From Iodobacter ciconiae (lineage in GTDB: Bacteria; Pseudomonadota; Gammaproteobacteria; Burkholderiales; Chitinibacteraceae): a stretch of DNA of 64,000 nt. Below the pieces are notes generated by a model. That model worked only from the letters and a program-made list of their open reading frames with translations, was not told the origin of the DNA and searched no databases. This document shows positions 19,739-28,955 of the stretch, piece after piece. The first letter of the stretch is position 1; the number at the start of each line of letters is the position of its first letter. The DNA lies in the NCBI RefSeq assembly GCF_003952345.1, contig NZ_CP034433.1:1302001-1366000 (forward strand), in the 5' to 3' direction. A program made the position numbers and the translations under genes.

Positions 19739-20659
19739 ATGTGGATTTATACATTCCGCCGAATTTTGGCAACGATTCCTACGATGCTCGCTGTAATTAC
19801 GGTCTGTTATCTATTGCTGCATTTAACGCCAGGTGGTCCGTTTGATTCAGAGCGTAAAGTCTCCGATGCGGTACTGGCCAATTTACAGGCGAAATACCAT
19901 CTGGATTTACCCTTGTGGCAGCAATACTTATATTATTTAAAAGGCTTATTACAAGGTGATTTAGGCGCTTCTTTTCGCTATGCAGATTGGAGTGTGAATG
20001 ATCTTGTAGCTGCAGCACTGCCAGTGTCTCTGACTATTGGCGGAGGTGCTATTTTACTTTCAATTATTATTGGAGTCGGGCTCGGGATTACTGCTGCGCT
20101 AAAGCAAAATAGCTTTATTGATTATTTTGTAATGTTAATTGGCAATATTGGCAGTACCATCCCTTCTTTTGTTTTGGGGCCGGTATTGATTCTGGTTTTT
20201 GCAATTTGGATTCCTGTCTTGCCTGCAGGGGGCTGGAATGAGTTTGACCTTCGCTTTATTGTTTTGCCACTTTCCTTGCTGACTTTTATTAATGTTTCAA
20301 CCATTGCCCGCGTGATGCGTGGCAGCTTAATTGAAGTTATGAGTAGCAATTTTATTCGTACCGCACGTGCGAAAGGCCTGCCTTTAAAAACGATTGTATT
20401 TCGCCATGCTTTAAAGCCTGCTTTATTACCGGTTGTTTCGGTATTAGGCCCTTTGGCTATTTCATCAATTACTGCTGCCGTTGTTACAGAGTCGGTTTTC
20501 TCTTTGCCAGGTATTGGTAAACTGATTGTAAATGGTGCAAGTAATCGTGATTACACTCTGGTCCTGGGTTTGGTTGTTCTGGTGACGGTGGTTGCGGTAT
20601 TACTTAATTTATTGGTCGACTTAGCCTACGCGCTGCTTGACCCTAAAATTCGTTATTAA
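19739..20659 (+). CDS. oppB: Oligopeptide ABC transporter permease OppB
   Basis: First membrane subunit of the oligopeptide importer. The ATG at 19739 follows an AAGGAGGAG site and gives 306 residues beginning MWIYTFRRILATIPTML. It has about six membrane spans and the EAA cytoplasmic loop (ARAKGLPLKTIVFRHALKPAL) that docks the ATPases. Further upstream in-frame codons lie before this site and are excluded. It is 15 bases from oppC. Confidence 0.96.
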   Translation: MWIYTFRRILATIPTMLAVITVCYLLLHLTPGGPFDSERKVSDAVLANLQAKYHLDLPLWQQYLYYLKGLLQGDLGASFRYADWSVNDLVAAALPVSLTIGGGAILLSIIIGVGLGITAALKQNSFIDYFVMLIGNIGSTIPSFVLGPVLILVFAIWIPVLPAGGWNEFDLRFIVLPLSLLTFINVSTIARVMRGSLIEVMSSNFIRTARAKGLPLKTIVFRHALKPALLPVVSVLGPLAISSITAAVVTESVFSLPGIGKLIVNGASNRDYTLVLGLVVLVTVVAVLLNLLVDLAYALLDPKIRY

Positions 20660-20673
20660 CTGGCGGAGTTGTT

Positions 20674-21573
20674 ATGCTATTTAAAAACAAAAAACTCGCC
20701 GCTACGCTGGAAAGTTTACCGGTAGAAGGGCGCAGCCCCTGGGCAGATGCGCGTCGTCGTTTTTTTAAGAATAAAGCAGCCGTTGTTAGCGCTATGATCT
20801 TAATGTTGATTACTATTGCCTGTATTCTGGGCCCGTTTTTATTGCCTAATTCTTATGAAGATACAGATTTCGGTGCAATGGGCTTAGCACCCACATTTGA
20901 CAACTGGCATTTATTTGGTACGGATGAGTTGGGACGGGATTTGCTGGTGCGTAGCTTAATTGGTGGCCGTATTTCTCTGATGATTGGTGTGCTGGCAACC
21001 TTGACTTCGGTGGCTATTGGCGTGATATGGGGAGCAACAGCTGGCTTTCTAGGTGGTAAAGTAGATTCTGTGATGATGCGTATTGTCGATATGATGTATG
21101 CCATTCCTTATTTACTCATTGCTATTTTGATGGTGACTTTATTAGGCCGTGAATTTTATTTGGTTGTACTGACAATTACGGTATTTGGTTGGATGGATAT
21201 GGCACGTGTTGTACGCGGGCAGACACTGGCTATTAAATCAAAAGAATATATTGAAGCTGCGCATGCTATTGGTGTGCCAACATGGAAAATTATTTTTCGT
21301 CATGTTGTGCCTAATCTTTTAGGGATTGTCGTGATTTATACGACGGTGACTGTGCCGGGTGTGATTTTAACGGAGTCTGTTTTGTCATTTTTAGGCCTGG
21401 GTATTCAAGAGCCGATGACCAGCTGGGGTGTGTTGATTCATGATGGTGCCAGCGTAATGGAAACCACTCCGTGGTTGTTGTTATTTCCTGCCACTATGCT
21501 GTCTGTCACTTTGTACTGTGCCAATTATATTGGGGACGGCATGCGTGATGCGCTTGACCCGAAAGATCGTTAA
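20674..21573 (+). CDS. oppC: Oligopeptide ABC transporter permease OppC
   Basis: Second membrane subunit, 299 residues. It has the OppC-specific N-terminal amphipathic region and LFGTDELGRDLLVRSLIGGR motif, about six spans and an EAA loop (AHAIGVPTWKIIFRHVVPNL). The family ending DGMRDALDPKDR is intact. A 92-base gap precedes oppD. Confidence 0.96.
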   Translation: MLFKNKKLAATLESLPVEGRSPWADARRRFFKNKAAVVSAMILMLITIACILGPFLLPNSYEDTDFGAMGLAPTFDNWHLFGTDELGRDLLVRSLIGGRISLMIGVLATLTSVAIGVIWGATAGFLGGKVDSVMMRIVDMMYAIPYLLIAILMVTLLGREFYLVVLTITVFGWMDMARVVRGQTLAIKSKEYIEAAHAIGVPTWKIIFRHVVPNLLGIVVIYTTVTVPGVILTESVLSFLGLGIQEPMTSWGVLIHDGASVMETTPWLLLFPATMLSVTLYCANYIGDGMRDALDPKDR

Positions 21574-21665
21574 ACGGAGCCCGATGCCATGTATTTATTA
21601 TCTGCGGGTATACATTATTTGGGTGGTGACGATTTGTGTAACTCAATTGGATTGGGGCCAGCAGC

Positions 21666-22658
21666 ATGAGTTTATTATCAGTAAAAGATCTCGGTGTGCA
21701 GTTTGCTACCAATGATGGTTCGGTGAGTGCGGTTAACGGTGTGTCTTTTGAGTTGAATCGTGGTGAAACACTGGGCATTGTCGGTGAATCAGGTTCGGGG
21801 AAAAGTCAGACTGTTTTAGCTTTGATGGGGCTATTGGCTAAAAATGGCAAAACACAGGGGGAGGCTTTATTTGATGGGCAGGATTTGCTGACGATGTCTG
21901 CTCAGCAATTGAATAAAATCCGTGGCAATCGTGTGGCGATGATCTTTCAAGACCCGATGACGTCTCTGAATCCTTATCTTACGGTTGAGCGTCAAATGAC
22001 TGAAGTGCTGGAATTGCACAAGGGCATGAGTCGCCGCAATGCCAAAAAGCGTTCGATTGAGTTACTCGATGCTGTAAAAATTCCCGAGGCTGCTCGTCGT
22101 GTCATGATGTATCCACATGAATTTTCCGGTGGGATGCGCCAGCGTGTGATGATTGCTATGGCCCTGTTATGCGAGCCTGAATTACTGATTGCTGATGAGC
22201 CAACTACTGCTCTTGATGTTACTGTGCAGGCACAAATTATTGCGCTGCTCAAAGATTTGCAGCGTGATTTTGGTACCGGGATTGTGATGATTACACATGA
22301 TTTAGGTGTTGTTGCGGGGCTCTGCGAAAAAGTACTGGTGATGTACGGAGGCCGCGTTATGGAGCAGGGTAACGCCAATGATATTTTTTATCATGCAACA
22401 CATCCCTATACGGTTGGTTTGCTGGGCGCGCTGCCGCGCCTGGATCATGATGATACTGAAAGCCTGATCTCTATTCCGGGCAATCCGCCCAATATGGCGC
22501 ATATGCCACCAGGCTGTCCGTTTAGCGAGCGCTGCATCCATGCTATAGAGCGTTGTCATCGCGATTTGCCTTTATTGCTGCCTGTGTCTGCAGGGGGTGT
22601 TTTACGTGCTTGTCATAAGCAGGTAGAAGAAATCAAGCAGGGGGCCGCTCATGTCTGA
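21666..22658 (+). CDS. oppD: Oligopeptide ABC transporter ATPase OppD
   Basis: ATP-hydrolysing subunit, 330 residues. It has Walker A GESGSGKSQ (about residues 40-48), ABC signature FSGGMRQRV, Walker B LLIADEPTTALD and the C-terminal oligopeptide/dipeptide extension with its Cys-rich PPGCPFSERC segment, which can carry an iron-sulfur cluster. It overlaps oppF by 8 bases. Confidence 0.96.
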   Translation: MSLLSVKDLGVQFATNDGSVSAVNGVSFELNRGETLGIVGESGSGKSQTVLALMGLLAKNGKTQGEALFDGQDLLTMSAQQLNKIRGNRVAMIFQDPMTSLNPYLTVERQMTEVLELHKGMSRRNAKKRSIELLDAVKIPEAARRVMMYPHEFSGGMRQRVMIAMALLCEPELLIADEPTTALDVTVQAQIIALLKDLQRDFGTGIVMITHDLGVVAGLCEKVLVMYGGRVMEQGNANDIFYHATHPYTVGLLGALPRLDHDDTESLISIPGNPPNMAHMPPGCPFSERCIHAIERCHRDLPLLLPVSAGGVLRACHKQVEEIKQGAAHV

Positions 22659-23640
22659 TGCACGTCAGCCGATTCTGTCGATTCGGAACCTAAAAGTTCA
22701 TTTTTCTGTGCGCCAGGGAGTGACCTGGCCATGGCAAGCGAGTAAAACACTGAAGGCTGTAGATGGCGTGTCACTTGATTTATATGCAGGTGAAACGTTG
22801 GGCGTGGTGGGGGAGTCGGGGTGTGGCAAATCTACACTTGCCCGCGCGGTGCTGAATCTAATTCCCGCAACCAGCGGCAGTATTGTCTGGATGGGTAAAG
22901 AAATGAGCGGTGCGAGTAGCGCTGACTGGCTGGAAGCACGCAAAGACATCCAGATGATTTTTCAGGATCCTCTGGCATCTTTAAATCCGCGCATGACAGT
23001 AGCACAAATTATTGCAGAGCCACTTAAAACACATTATCCGCATATTTCTGACAGTGATGTAATGGCTCAGGTTAAAGCAATTATGGTCCGGGTGGGTTTG
23101 CGTGAGCAGCAAATTAACCGTTACCCACATGAATTTTCAGGCGGGCAGTGCCAGCGTATCGGTATTGCAAGAGCGCTGATTATGAGACCCAAGCTGATTA
23201 TTTGTGACGAGCCGGTTTCTGCGCTTGATGTATCGATTCAGGCACAAATTGTGAATCTACTGAAAGAGTTGCAACGTGAAATGGGCCTGGCGCTGATTTT
23301 TATTGCTCATGATTTAGCCGTTGTAAAACATATCAGCGATCGTATTTTGGTGATGTATTTAGGCCATGAGATGGAGTTGGCAAAAAAGGCCGCGCTTTAT
23401 TTGCAGCCTAGTCACCCATATACACAAGCTTTATTGTCTGCGATTCCAATCCCGGACCCTGAGCGTGAAAAAAATAAAGTGATTCAGATTTTGCAGGGCG
23501 ATTTGCCCAGCCCGATTAACCCGCCGTCAGGCTGTGTATTCAGGACGCGTTGCCCAAAGGCCTTGGATCAGTGTTCCAAAGATGTCCCACAGTTGCGCCA
23601 GCTTACCGAGCAAACACAGGCGGCATGTTTACTGGCTTAA
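22651..23640 (+). CDS. oppF: Oligopeptide ABC transporter ATPase OppF
   Basis: Second ATPase of the importer, 329 residues. It has Walker A GESGCGKST, ABC signature FSGGQCQRI, Walker B LIICDEPVSALD and a C-terminal Cys-containing segment (PPSGCVFRTRCPKA). The start lies inside the end of oppD, so the two ATPases are coupled. A terminator follows. Confidence 0.96.
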   Translation: MSDARQPILSIRNLKVHFSVRQGVTWPWQASKTLKAVDGVSLDLYAGETLGVVGESGCGKSTLARAVLNLIPATSGSIVWMGKEMSGASSADWLEARKDIQMIFQDPLASLNPRMTVAQIIAEPLKTHYPHISDSDVMAQVKAIMVRVGLREQQINRYPHEFSGGQCQRIGIARALIMRPKLIICDEPVSALDVSIQAQIVNLLKELQREMGLALIFIAHDLAVVKHISDRILVMYLGHEMELAKKAALYLQPSHPYTQALLSAIPIPDPEREKNKVIQILQGDLPSPINPPSGCVFRTRCPKALDQCSKDVPQLRQLTEQTQAACLLA

Positions 23641-23661
23641 TAAGATGGGTGGAAATAAGAA

Positions 23662-23704
23662 GGCAACACAGGGGATTTTGCTGCTTCTGTGTTGCTTTTT
23701 TTTT
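23662..23704 (+). terminator. Rho-independent terminator after oppF
   Basis: GCAACACAG (23663-23671) pairs with CTGTGTTGC (23687-23695) around a 15-base loop, followed by nine T residues. It closes the opp operon before the convergent trmL. Confidence 0.9.
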
Positions 23705-23714
23705 GCGGGGGCGT

Positions 23715-24179
23715 TTAGTCTGCTCCGGCAAAGTCCATCTGGCGCCATGCTTCAAATACCGTGATTGCGACGGCATTGGATAAATTTAGGCTGCGATTAT
23801 CCGGCATCATGGGTAGGCGTATACGGCGATTTGCGGCAAATTCTGCGCGAATCTCTTCAGGCAGTCCACGGGTTTCCGGCCCGAACACAAAGACATCACT
23901 TTTCTCGTAGATAATGTGATCGTGCCTTGTTGAGCCTTTGGTGGTCATGGCAAAAAAACGATGCCCAGCCAGAGATTGCTGGCAGCTCGTCCATGATTCG
24001 TGGATCTGCATGCTTGAAAACTCATGGTAATCGAGGCCTGCACGGCGCATGCGCTTGTCGTCCAGTTCAAAGCCCAGAGGCTTAACCAGGTGTAAATGGC
24101 AGCCGGTATTGGCAGCAAGACGGATAATATTGCCCGTATTTGGCGGGATTTCAGGTTGAAATAGAACAATATGGAACAT
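23715..24179 (-). CDS. trmL: tRNA (cytidine/uridine-34 2'-O-)-methyltransferase TrmL
   Basis: SPOUT-class methyltransferase that 2'-O-methylates the wobble base of tRNA-Leu isoacceptors. The 154-residue protein has FQPEIPPNTGNIIRLAANTG at the N-terminus and the knotted SAM site FGPETRGLPEEI and LSNAVAITVFEAWRQ, with normal length for the YibK family. It is convergent with oppF. The ATG (complement of 24177-24179) starts MFHIVLFQPE, the family start. Confidence 0.95.
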   Translation of the reverse strand: MFHIVLFQPEIPPNTGNIIRLAANTGCHLHLVKPLGFELDDKRMRRAGLDYHEFSSMQIHESWTSCQQSLAGHRFFAMTTKGSTRHDHIIYEKSDVFVFGPETRGLPEEIRAEFAANRRIRLPMMPDNRSLNLSNAVAITVFEAWRQMDFAGAD

Positions 24180-24277
24180 AAGTGAGCTGACTGGTGGCAG
24201 GCTAAACGCCTTGTATTAAACAGCTGGAAACCCGGAATAAACAATGTGTTTTCGGGAGAGCGATGGGTTCGATTTAA

Positions 24278-24322
24278 AAAAAAGATGCCCCGTCGCAGTA
24301 CATACGGCTAAGGGCGTCTGCT
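24278..24322 (-). terminator. Minus-strand terminator-like hairpin upstream of trmL
   Basis: Read on the - strand, GACGCCC pairs with GGGGCATC through an inner CCGT/ACGG stem, and eight T residues follow. It would end a transcript coming from the 24.3-24.66 kb side, where no minus-strand gene is recognised. Confidence 0.45.
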
Positions 24323-24380
24323 GAACAAAAATGTTTGTGGTTATGATGAGAGCCTATCGAGCACGACATGATGGGGGCAG

Positions 24381-24596
24381 ATGGCCGATCTTTCAAGCTC
24401 GCATGCATGGCAGGGGGAATTTATGCTGGGGCTTTTTGCTGGAGGAATACGCCTGGCCTGTAAAAATACCAAAGATAATTTAAGCATCCGGTTTGAGTGA
24501 TTGCTGATTAATGGAAAACAAGCACTTGAGGTGTATTATCAAAGGCAAAATGGAAAATTTCTGATCCGAATCACCATTGAACGGGTTGGGGGCTAA
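24381..24596 (+). pseudogene. Possible decayed small gene with in-frame TGA
   Basis: A 71-codon frame beginning ATG (24381) and ending TAA (24594) is broken by a single TGA at 24498. The part after the stop (NGKQALEVYYQRQNGKFLIR) looks protein-like. I do not recognise a family. It could be a chance frame, so confidence is low. Confidence 0.25.
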
Positions 24597-24662
24597 GCTG
24601 AGTAATGCCTTATCACTAATGTTGCTGTTAGAATCGGGGATGGTTTTTACTAGAGTCATTGA

Positions 24663-25514
24663 ATGAATACCGCAACACTACTGATTAGTTGTCCAGATCG
24701 AAAAGGTTTATCTGCAGCGATTGCCAATTTTCTGTATACCTACAACGCCAACATTGTTCACTCCGATCAGCATCAGGATGAAACAGAAAATTTATTTTTG
24801 ATGCGGGTCGAGTGGGACGTTACTGATTTCTCACTGGACATGAGTGCATTTGCAGCAGCATTTCAGCCGATTGCTGATCGTTTTCAAATGATATGGTCGG
24901 TGGCTTTATCTGCTTGCCGTCCAAAAATGGCAATTTTTGTTTCAAAGTATGATCATTGCCTTGTTGATTTATTGCATCGGCATAAAAGTGGCGAACTACG
25001 TTGTGATATTCCCCTGATTATTTCTAATCATGAAGATTGCCGTGGTCTGGCTGATTACTATGGTATTCCCTATCATGTTATTACGGTAACTAAAGACAAT
25101 AAAGCTGAATCAGAACAGGCTCAGCATGCATTGCTGGAAACAAGTCAGATTGATTTAATTGTACTTGCCCGATATATGCAGGTATTAAGCCACGAATTTA
25201 CAGCGTCTTATCCGCAGCGCATCATTAATATCCATCATTCGTTTTTGCCAGCATTTGAAGGGGCAAAACCTTATCATCGCGCATTTGCCCGTGGCGTAAA
25301 ACTTATCGGTGCAACCAGTCATTATGTGACTGAAGTCTTGGATGATGGCCCGATTATCGAGCAGGATGTTATGCGTATTTCTCATCGCGATGATATTGAT
25401 ATGCTGATTCAGAAAGGGCGTGATCTGGAAAGAATGGTGCTTTCGCGTGCGGTGCGTGCCCATCTTGAAAACCGGATTTTGGTTTATGCAAAGAAAACGG
25501 TCATTTTTTCTTAA
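24663..25514 (+). CDS. purU: Formyltetrahydrofolate deformylase PurU
   Basis: Hydrolyses 10-formyl-THF to formate and THF, balancing the one-carbon pool and supplying formate for purine synthesis. The 283-residue protein has an N-terminal ACT domain (TATLLISCPDRKGLSAAIANF, about residues 3-80) and a C-terminal formyltransferase fold with the catalytic NIHHSFLPAFEGAKPYH motif and ATSHYVTEVLDDGPII. Its length matches the family. The gene is monocistronic. Confidence 0.96.
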   Translation: MNTATLLISCPDRKGLSAAIANFLYTYNANIVHSDQHQDETENLFLMRVEWDVTDFSLDMSAFAAAFQPIADRFQMIWSVALSACRPKMAIFVSKYDHCLVDLLHRHKSGELRCDIPLIISNHEDCRGLADYYGIPYHVITVTKDNKAESEQAQHALLETSQIDLIVLARYMQVLSHEFTASYPQRIINIHHSFLPAFEGAKPYHRAFARGVKLIGATSHYVTEVLDDGPIIEQDVMRISHRDDIDMLIQKGRDLERMVLSRAVRAHLENRILVYAKKTVIFS

Positions 25515-25674
25515 GCATGGTTTAAAAGTTATATCAGGGCTGTTTTTGATTTTTTGTATAAAATCATAGGCGGCTTTTATTCACAGTATGAAATACTATA
25601 TTTGATTCACTCAGCCAGAAAAAAATAATAAAAATGCCCTTCCGCGTCGTATTTCATTTTTTGAGTTATCCCGT

Positions 25675-26871
25675 ATGAGCGCTTTTCGCTATCGTGCCGT
25701 CAACGAGAGTGGCAAGGCTGCGCGCGGCGTCATTGAAGCGGAGACACCCCGTCTGGCTAAAGGCTTGCTGCGCCAGCAGGGCTTGTGGGTTTCGGAGCTG
25801 GAAGAAATTGCCTCGCTTGGGGCGAAGGGCGAGCGTAGCCTGGGCACCGCCAAGCTTTCTTTGCTTACCCGCCAGCTGGCTACCTTGCTGGATGCGGGGT
25901 TGCCGATTGAGCAGGCATTATCAGTACTGATCGAACAGAGTGAAGTGGAGCGTGAAAAACAACTGGTTGCTGCACTGCGCAGCGAGATTTTGTCCGGCTC
26001 TTCGCTTTCTCAGGCACTTTTGCGTCACCCTCGCGTGTTTCCCGAGCTTTATCGTACGATTGTCAGCGCGGGGGAGGAATCAGGTAAGGCCGCTGCCGTG
26101 ATGCAGCGGCTGGCTGATTACCTGGAGTCACGGGCTTCGTTAGCTTCTAAGGTGGGGCTGGCATTTATTTATCCTGCGGTGGTGATGTTTGTTTCCGCTC
26201 TGGTGATTGTCGGGCTGCTGACCTGGGTTGTGCCACAGATGGTGACGGTGTTTCAAAGTGCGAAGCAAACGTTACCTTTACTTACCCGATTATTGCTTTG
26301 GGCTAGCCAGTTTGTGCGTGACTGGGGGCTCATTTTCTTTGTACTGATGGCGATGGCTTCGGTAGCGGGCTGGCATGCTCTCAAAAAACAGGCCGTCAGA
26401 CGGCAATTTGATGCCTGGCGTTTAAAGCTACCCCTGATTGGGCGCTTCGAGCGCACAGCCAATACGGCACAACTGGCATCTACCTTGGCTATTTTGGTAG
26501 GAAGCGGCGTGCCGCTCCTGAATGCTTTGCAGGCAGTGAGTGGCGTATTAGGTAGCCTGCCTTTGCGTGATGCAGTGGCCGAAGCAGCCAAGCAGGTCCG
26601 TGAAGGGATGACACTATCGCGTGCGCTGGCGGCAAGTAAAATGTTCCCCCCTGTGCTGATTCATCTGATCGGCAGCGGAGAGGCTACTGGCCGCTTGGAG
26701 CATATGCTGGAAAAAGCTGCTGCGCAGCAAGCACAGGAATTGGAAAATCGTGTTTCCACATTTACCGGCCTGCTTGGCCCTCTGATGGTGTTATTGATGG
26801 GGGGGGTGGTGCTTGTGATTGTATTGGCGATTTTATTACCTGTTTTTGAAATGAATCAGTTAGTTAAATAA
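25675..26871 (+). CDS. gspF: Type II secretion inner-membrane platform protein GspF
   Basis: Central polytopic protein of the type II secretion inner-membrane platform, 398 residues. It has two repeated GspF domains (about 65-190 and 270-390) with membrane spans near 165-190, 215-235 and 370-395. The N-terminal FRYRAVNESGKAARGVIEAE and the LLDAGLPIEQALSVL repeat are typical. It is the first gene of a gspFGHIJK block; the secretin GspD, the ATPase GspE and the assembly proteins C, L, M and N are not in this window. Confidence 0.95.
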   Translation: MSAFRYRAVNESGKAARGVIEAETPRLAKGLLRQQGLWVSELEEIASLGAKGERSLGTAKLSLLTRQLATLLDAGLPIEQALSVLIEQSEVEREKQLVAALRSEILSGSSLSQALLRHPRVFPELYRTIVSAGEESGKAAAVMQRLADYLESRASLASKVGLAFIYPAVVMFVSALVIVGLLTWVVPQMVTVFQSAKQTLPLLTRLLLWASQFVRDWGLIFFVLMAMASVAGWHALKKQAVRRQFDAWRLKLPLIGRFERTANTAQLASTLAILVGSGVPLLNALQAVSGVLGSLPLRDAVAEAAKQVREGMTLSRALAASKMFPPVLIHLIGSGEATGRLEHMLEKAAAQQAQELENRVSTFTGLLGPLMVLLMGGVVLVIVLAILLPVFEMNQLVK

Positions 26872-26919
26872 AAAGCCTGATTACTCAAAGTGATCACTCT
26901 AGTAAAGGGGAAGTATTAA

Positions 26920-27345
26920 ATGAAACGCAAGCAAGGCGGCTTTACGCTGATTGAAATTTTGGTGGTGATTACCATTCTGGCTATTTTGGGAGCTTTGGTT
27001 GTGCCCAAGATTATGAATCGCCCGAATGAGGCGCGTGTTGTCGCCGCCAAACAAGATATCCGCTCTGTTGTTCAGGCGCTCAAGCTTTATAAGCTGGATA
27101 ACGGGCGCTACCCAAGTACCGAGCAAGGCTTAAAAGCGCTGGTAGAAAAACCCAGTGCAGCGCCTGTGCCTAATAACTGGAAAACCGGGGGCTACGTGGA
27201 AAAACTACCTAAAGATCCCTGGGGTGGTGATTATCTGTATCTCAGCCCGGGTATTAAGGGTGAAATTGACGTAATGAGCTATGGTGCCGATGGCCAACAG
27301 GGCGGTGAAGATACTGATGCAGATATTGGTTCCTGGGATAGCTGA
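26920..27345 (+). CDS. gspG: Type II secretion major pseudopilin GspG
   Basis: Major pseudopilin, 141 residues. It has a short basic leader, prepilin peptidase site GGFTLIEILVVI, and the C-terminal globular domain with the conserved PKDPWGGDYLYLSPG and GADGQQGGEDTDADIGSW, whose acidic residues bind calcium in homologues. An AAAGGGGAAG site precedes the ATG. It is 48 bases after gspF. Confidence 0.97.
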   Translation: MKRKQGGFTLIEILVVITILAILGALVVPKIMNRPNEARVVAAKQDIRSVVQALKLYKLDNGRYPSTEQGLKALVEKPSAAPVPNNWKTGGYVEKLPKDPWGGDYLYLSPGIKGEIDVMSYGADGQQGGEDTDADIGSWDS

Positions 27346-27376
27346 TGTTATGCCCGAGTACGCTTGGCTTTGAGCC

Positions 27377-27883
27377 ATGAAGGTGATGCGTCAGCTTGGC
27401 TTTACCCTGATTGAAATCTTGGTGGTGCTTTCCATTATCGGCATCATTATGGGGCTGGCTGTGGTGCGCCTGGATTTGTCCGATGGGCAAAGAGTGGAGC
27501 GTGAGGCGAGCCGTCTGGCCTCTTTGTTTGAATCTGCAAGAGATGAAGCGATTACCAGCGGGCAGACGATTGCCTGGTCGTCAGACGGGCAGGGCTATCA
27601 GTTCTGGTTACAAGATGCACAAAATAACTGGCAATCAATTGCTGCGCACGATTTGCTTAATCCACGAGTTTTGGAAGAGGTACAGGTTGAGGGATTTACG
27701 GTGAATTTGCGTGAGCAGCGTTTAGGTGAGCGCCTGGTCTTTGAGCCTTCCGGGGTCAATGTACCCTTTAGTCTGCGCCTTCGCTTGAATAATAGTCGTT
27801 TGGAGCTGGTGGGGGATGTGATGGGACGGGTTGAAGTACGCCGGCCTGATGCCTCGGAGACGGTGGCCTTACCCCATGCGTAG
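27377..27883 (+). CDS. gspH: Type II secretion minor pseudopilin GspH
   Basis: Minor pseudopilin, 168 residues, with leader MKVMRQL and cleavage site GFTLIEILVVLS. The rest is the beta-rich GspH fold, seen here as alternating hydrophobic strands. The last codons overlap the start of gspI by 8 bases. Confidence 0.9.
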   Translation: MKVMRQLGFTLIEILVVLSIIGIIMGLAVVRLDLSDGQRVEREASRLASLFESARDEAITSGQTIAWSSDGQGYQFWLQDAQNNWQSIAAHDLLNPRVLEEVQVEGFTVNLREQRLGERLVFEPSGVNVPFSLRLRLNNSRLELVGDVMGRVEVRRPDASETVALPHA

Positions 27884-28250
27884 AAATGCTACAGGCTTTA
27901 CCTTGATTGAAGTACTAGTTGCGCTGGCCGTGATTGCTATTGCCATGGGGGCTGCGATGAAGGCTACCTTAGCCAGCACCAATAACGCCATTGAATTAAA
28001 AGGCCGTACGGCAGCGGGCTGGGTGGCGCAAAACCGTTTAAATGAGCTGGCGGCTTTAGGTGCATGGCCGGATATTGGTGCTACCGAGGGGAATGAATCG
28101 CAAGCGGGTATGGATTTTACCTGGCGAGTGGAAATTGGGGGCTCACCAAACCGTAGTTTTCGCCGCATCGAAATAAAGGTTTTTTCCGCCGGTGATCACC
28201 AGCATGCAGCAGCAAACCTGGTTAGCTATCTTGCTCGCGTTCCCCACTAA
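27876..28250 (+). CDS. gspI: Type II secretion minor pseudopilin GspI
   Basis: Minor pseudopilin of the tip complex, 124 residues. The ATG at 27876 gives the short leader MRRNAT before GFTLIEVLVALAV, and the GWVAQNRLNEL segment is typical of GspI. A longer frame back to 27831 would put 15 extra residues in front, inside gspH; the short start is preferred. Confidence 0.93.
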   Translation: MRRNATGFTLIEVLVALAVIAIAMGAAMKATLASTNNAIELKGRTAAGWVAQNRLNELAALGAWPDIGATEGNESQAGMDFTWRVEIGGSPNRSFRRIEIKVFSAGDHQHAAANLVSYLARVPH

Positions 28251-28256
28251 ACTTTG

Positions 28257-28955
28257 ATGAGACGACTATTTCATTTCAGTGCCTTTGGCATATTGATTTT
28301 GGATCGGGGGCCATCACTGCTGGCGGAACCCGTTTCGCATAAACACGAATCGCCAGTTGGCGGGGCTAAGTCTAAGTGGCATAAACAGGCTGGCTTTACT
28401 CTGCTGGAAATCTTAATCGCGCTGGCGGTGTTTAGTGTGGTGACGCTTATTTCCTATAAGGGGCTGGAGTCTGTTGCACAAACACGCACGGCTCTGGATG
28501 CTGAGGCCAAGCACTGGCGGGATTTATCTCTGGTGTTTGATCGCATAGAAGAAGACGTGAGCCAGGCGGTGGATCGCCCCTGGCGGGACCAGGGAGGGGT
28601 AGAGCAGCCAGCCATGCGTGGCACCAATAAGCCAGAGCGCAGGGGAGATCAGCCCCTGGAGTTAATTCGCCTGGATCGTAATCGGGATGCTTTTCACGTG
28701 GCGTATCGCCTGAATAACAGCCGTTTAGAGTTATTGCTATGGAACGCCCTTGATTTGGGACCACGTGAAGAGCCTCAAGTCCATGTTCTTCTGGAAAATA
28801 TCCGGGCTTTCGAAGTTACTTTTTTAGATGCTGCCAGCCAGTGGCAGCCAAGCTGGCCACCAGCGGGCAATAATAAGGTGCCACCACGGGGTGTTAGAAT
28901 AAAACTTACCCTTGCTGATGACACTATCGTGCAAAGGATCTACACCCTGCCATGA
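28257..28955 (+). CDS. gspJ: Type II secretion minor pseudopilin GspJ, unusually long leader
   Basis: Minor pseudopilin, 232 residues from the ATG at 28257 (a TTG precedes it). The cleavage site AGFTLLEILIALAVFS appears only about 45 residues in, whereas leaders are normally 5-15 residues. No ATG or GTG codon lies nearer the cleavage site in frame; only TTG or CTG codons do. The mature part has normal length, with the DRIEEDVSQAVDRPWRD and RLELLLWNA segments seen in GspJ. The stop overlaps gspK (ATGA). Confidence 0.88.
   Translation: MRRLFHFSAFGILILDRGPSLLAEPVSHKHESPVGGAKSKWHKQAGFTLLEILIALAVFSVVTLISYKGLESVAQTRTALDAEAKHWRDLSLVFDRIEEDVSQAVDRPWRDQGGVEQPAMRGTNKPERRGDQPLELIRLDRNRDAFHVAYRLNNSRLELLLWNALDLGPREEPQVHVLLENIRAFEVTFLDAASQWQPSWPPAGNNKVPPRGVRIKLTLADDTIVQRIYTLP

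Larger units (their letters stand above)
24180..24662. other. Gene-free stretch between trmL and purU
   Basis: 483 bases with no intact gene over 60 codons. It holds a minus-strand terminator-like hairpin (24286-24321) and a plus-strand frame (24381-24596) interrupted by one TGA, both listed separately. The trmL and purU genes diverge here, so their promoters should also lie in this stretch; I could not fix them. Confidence 0.5.
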
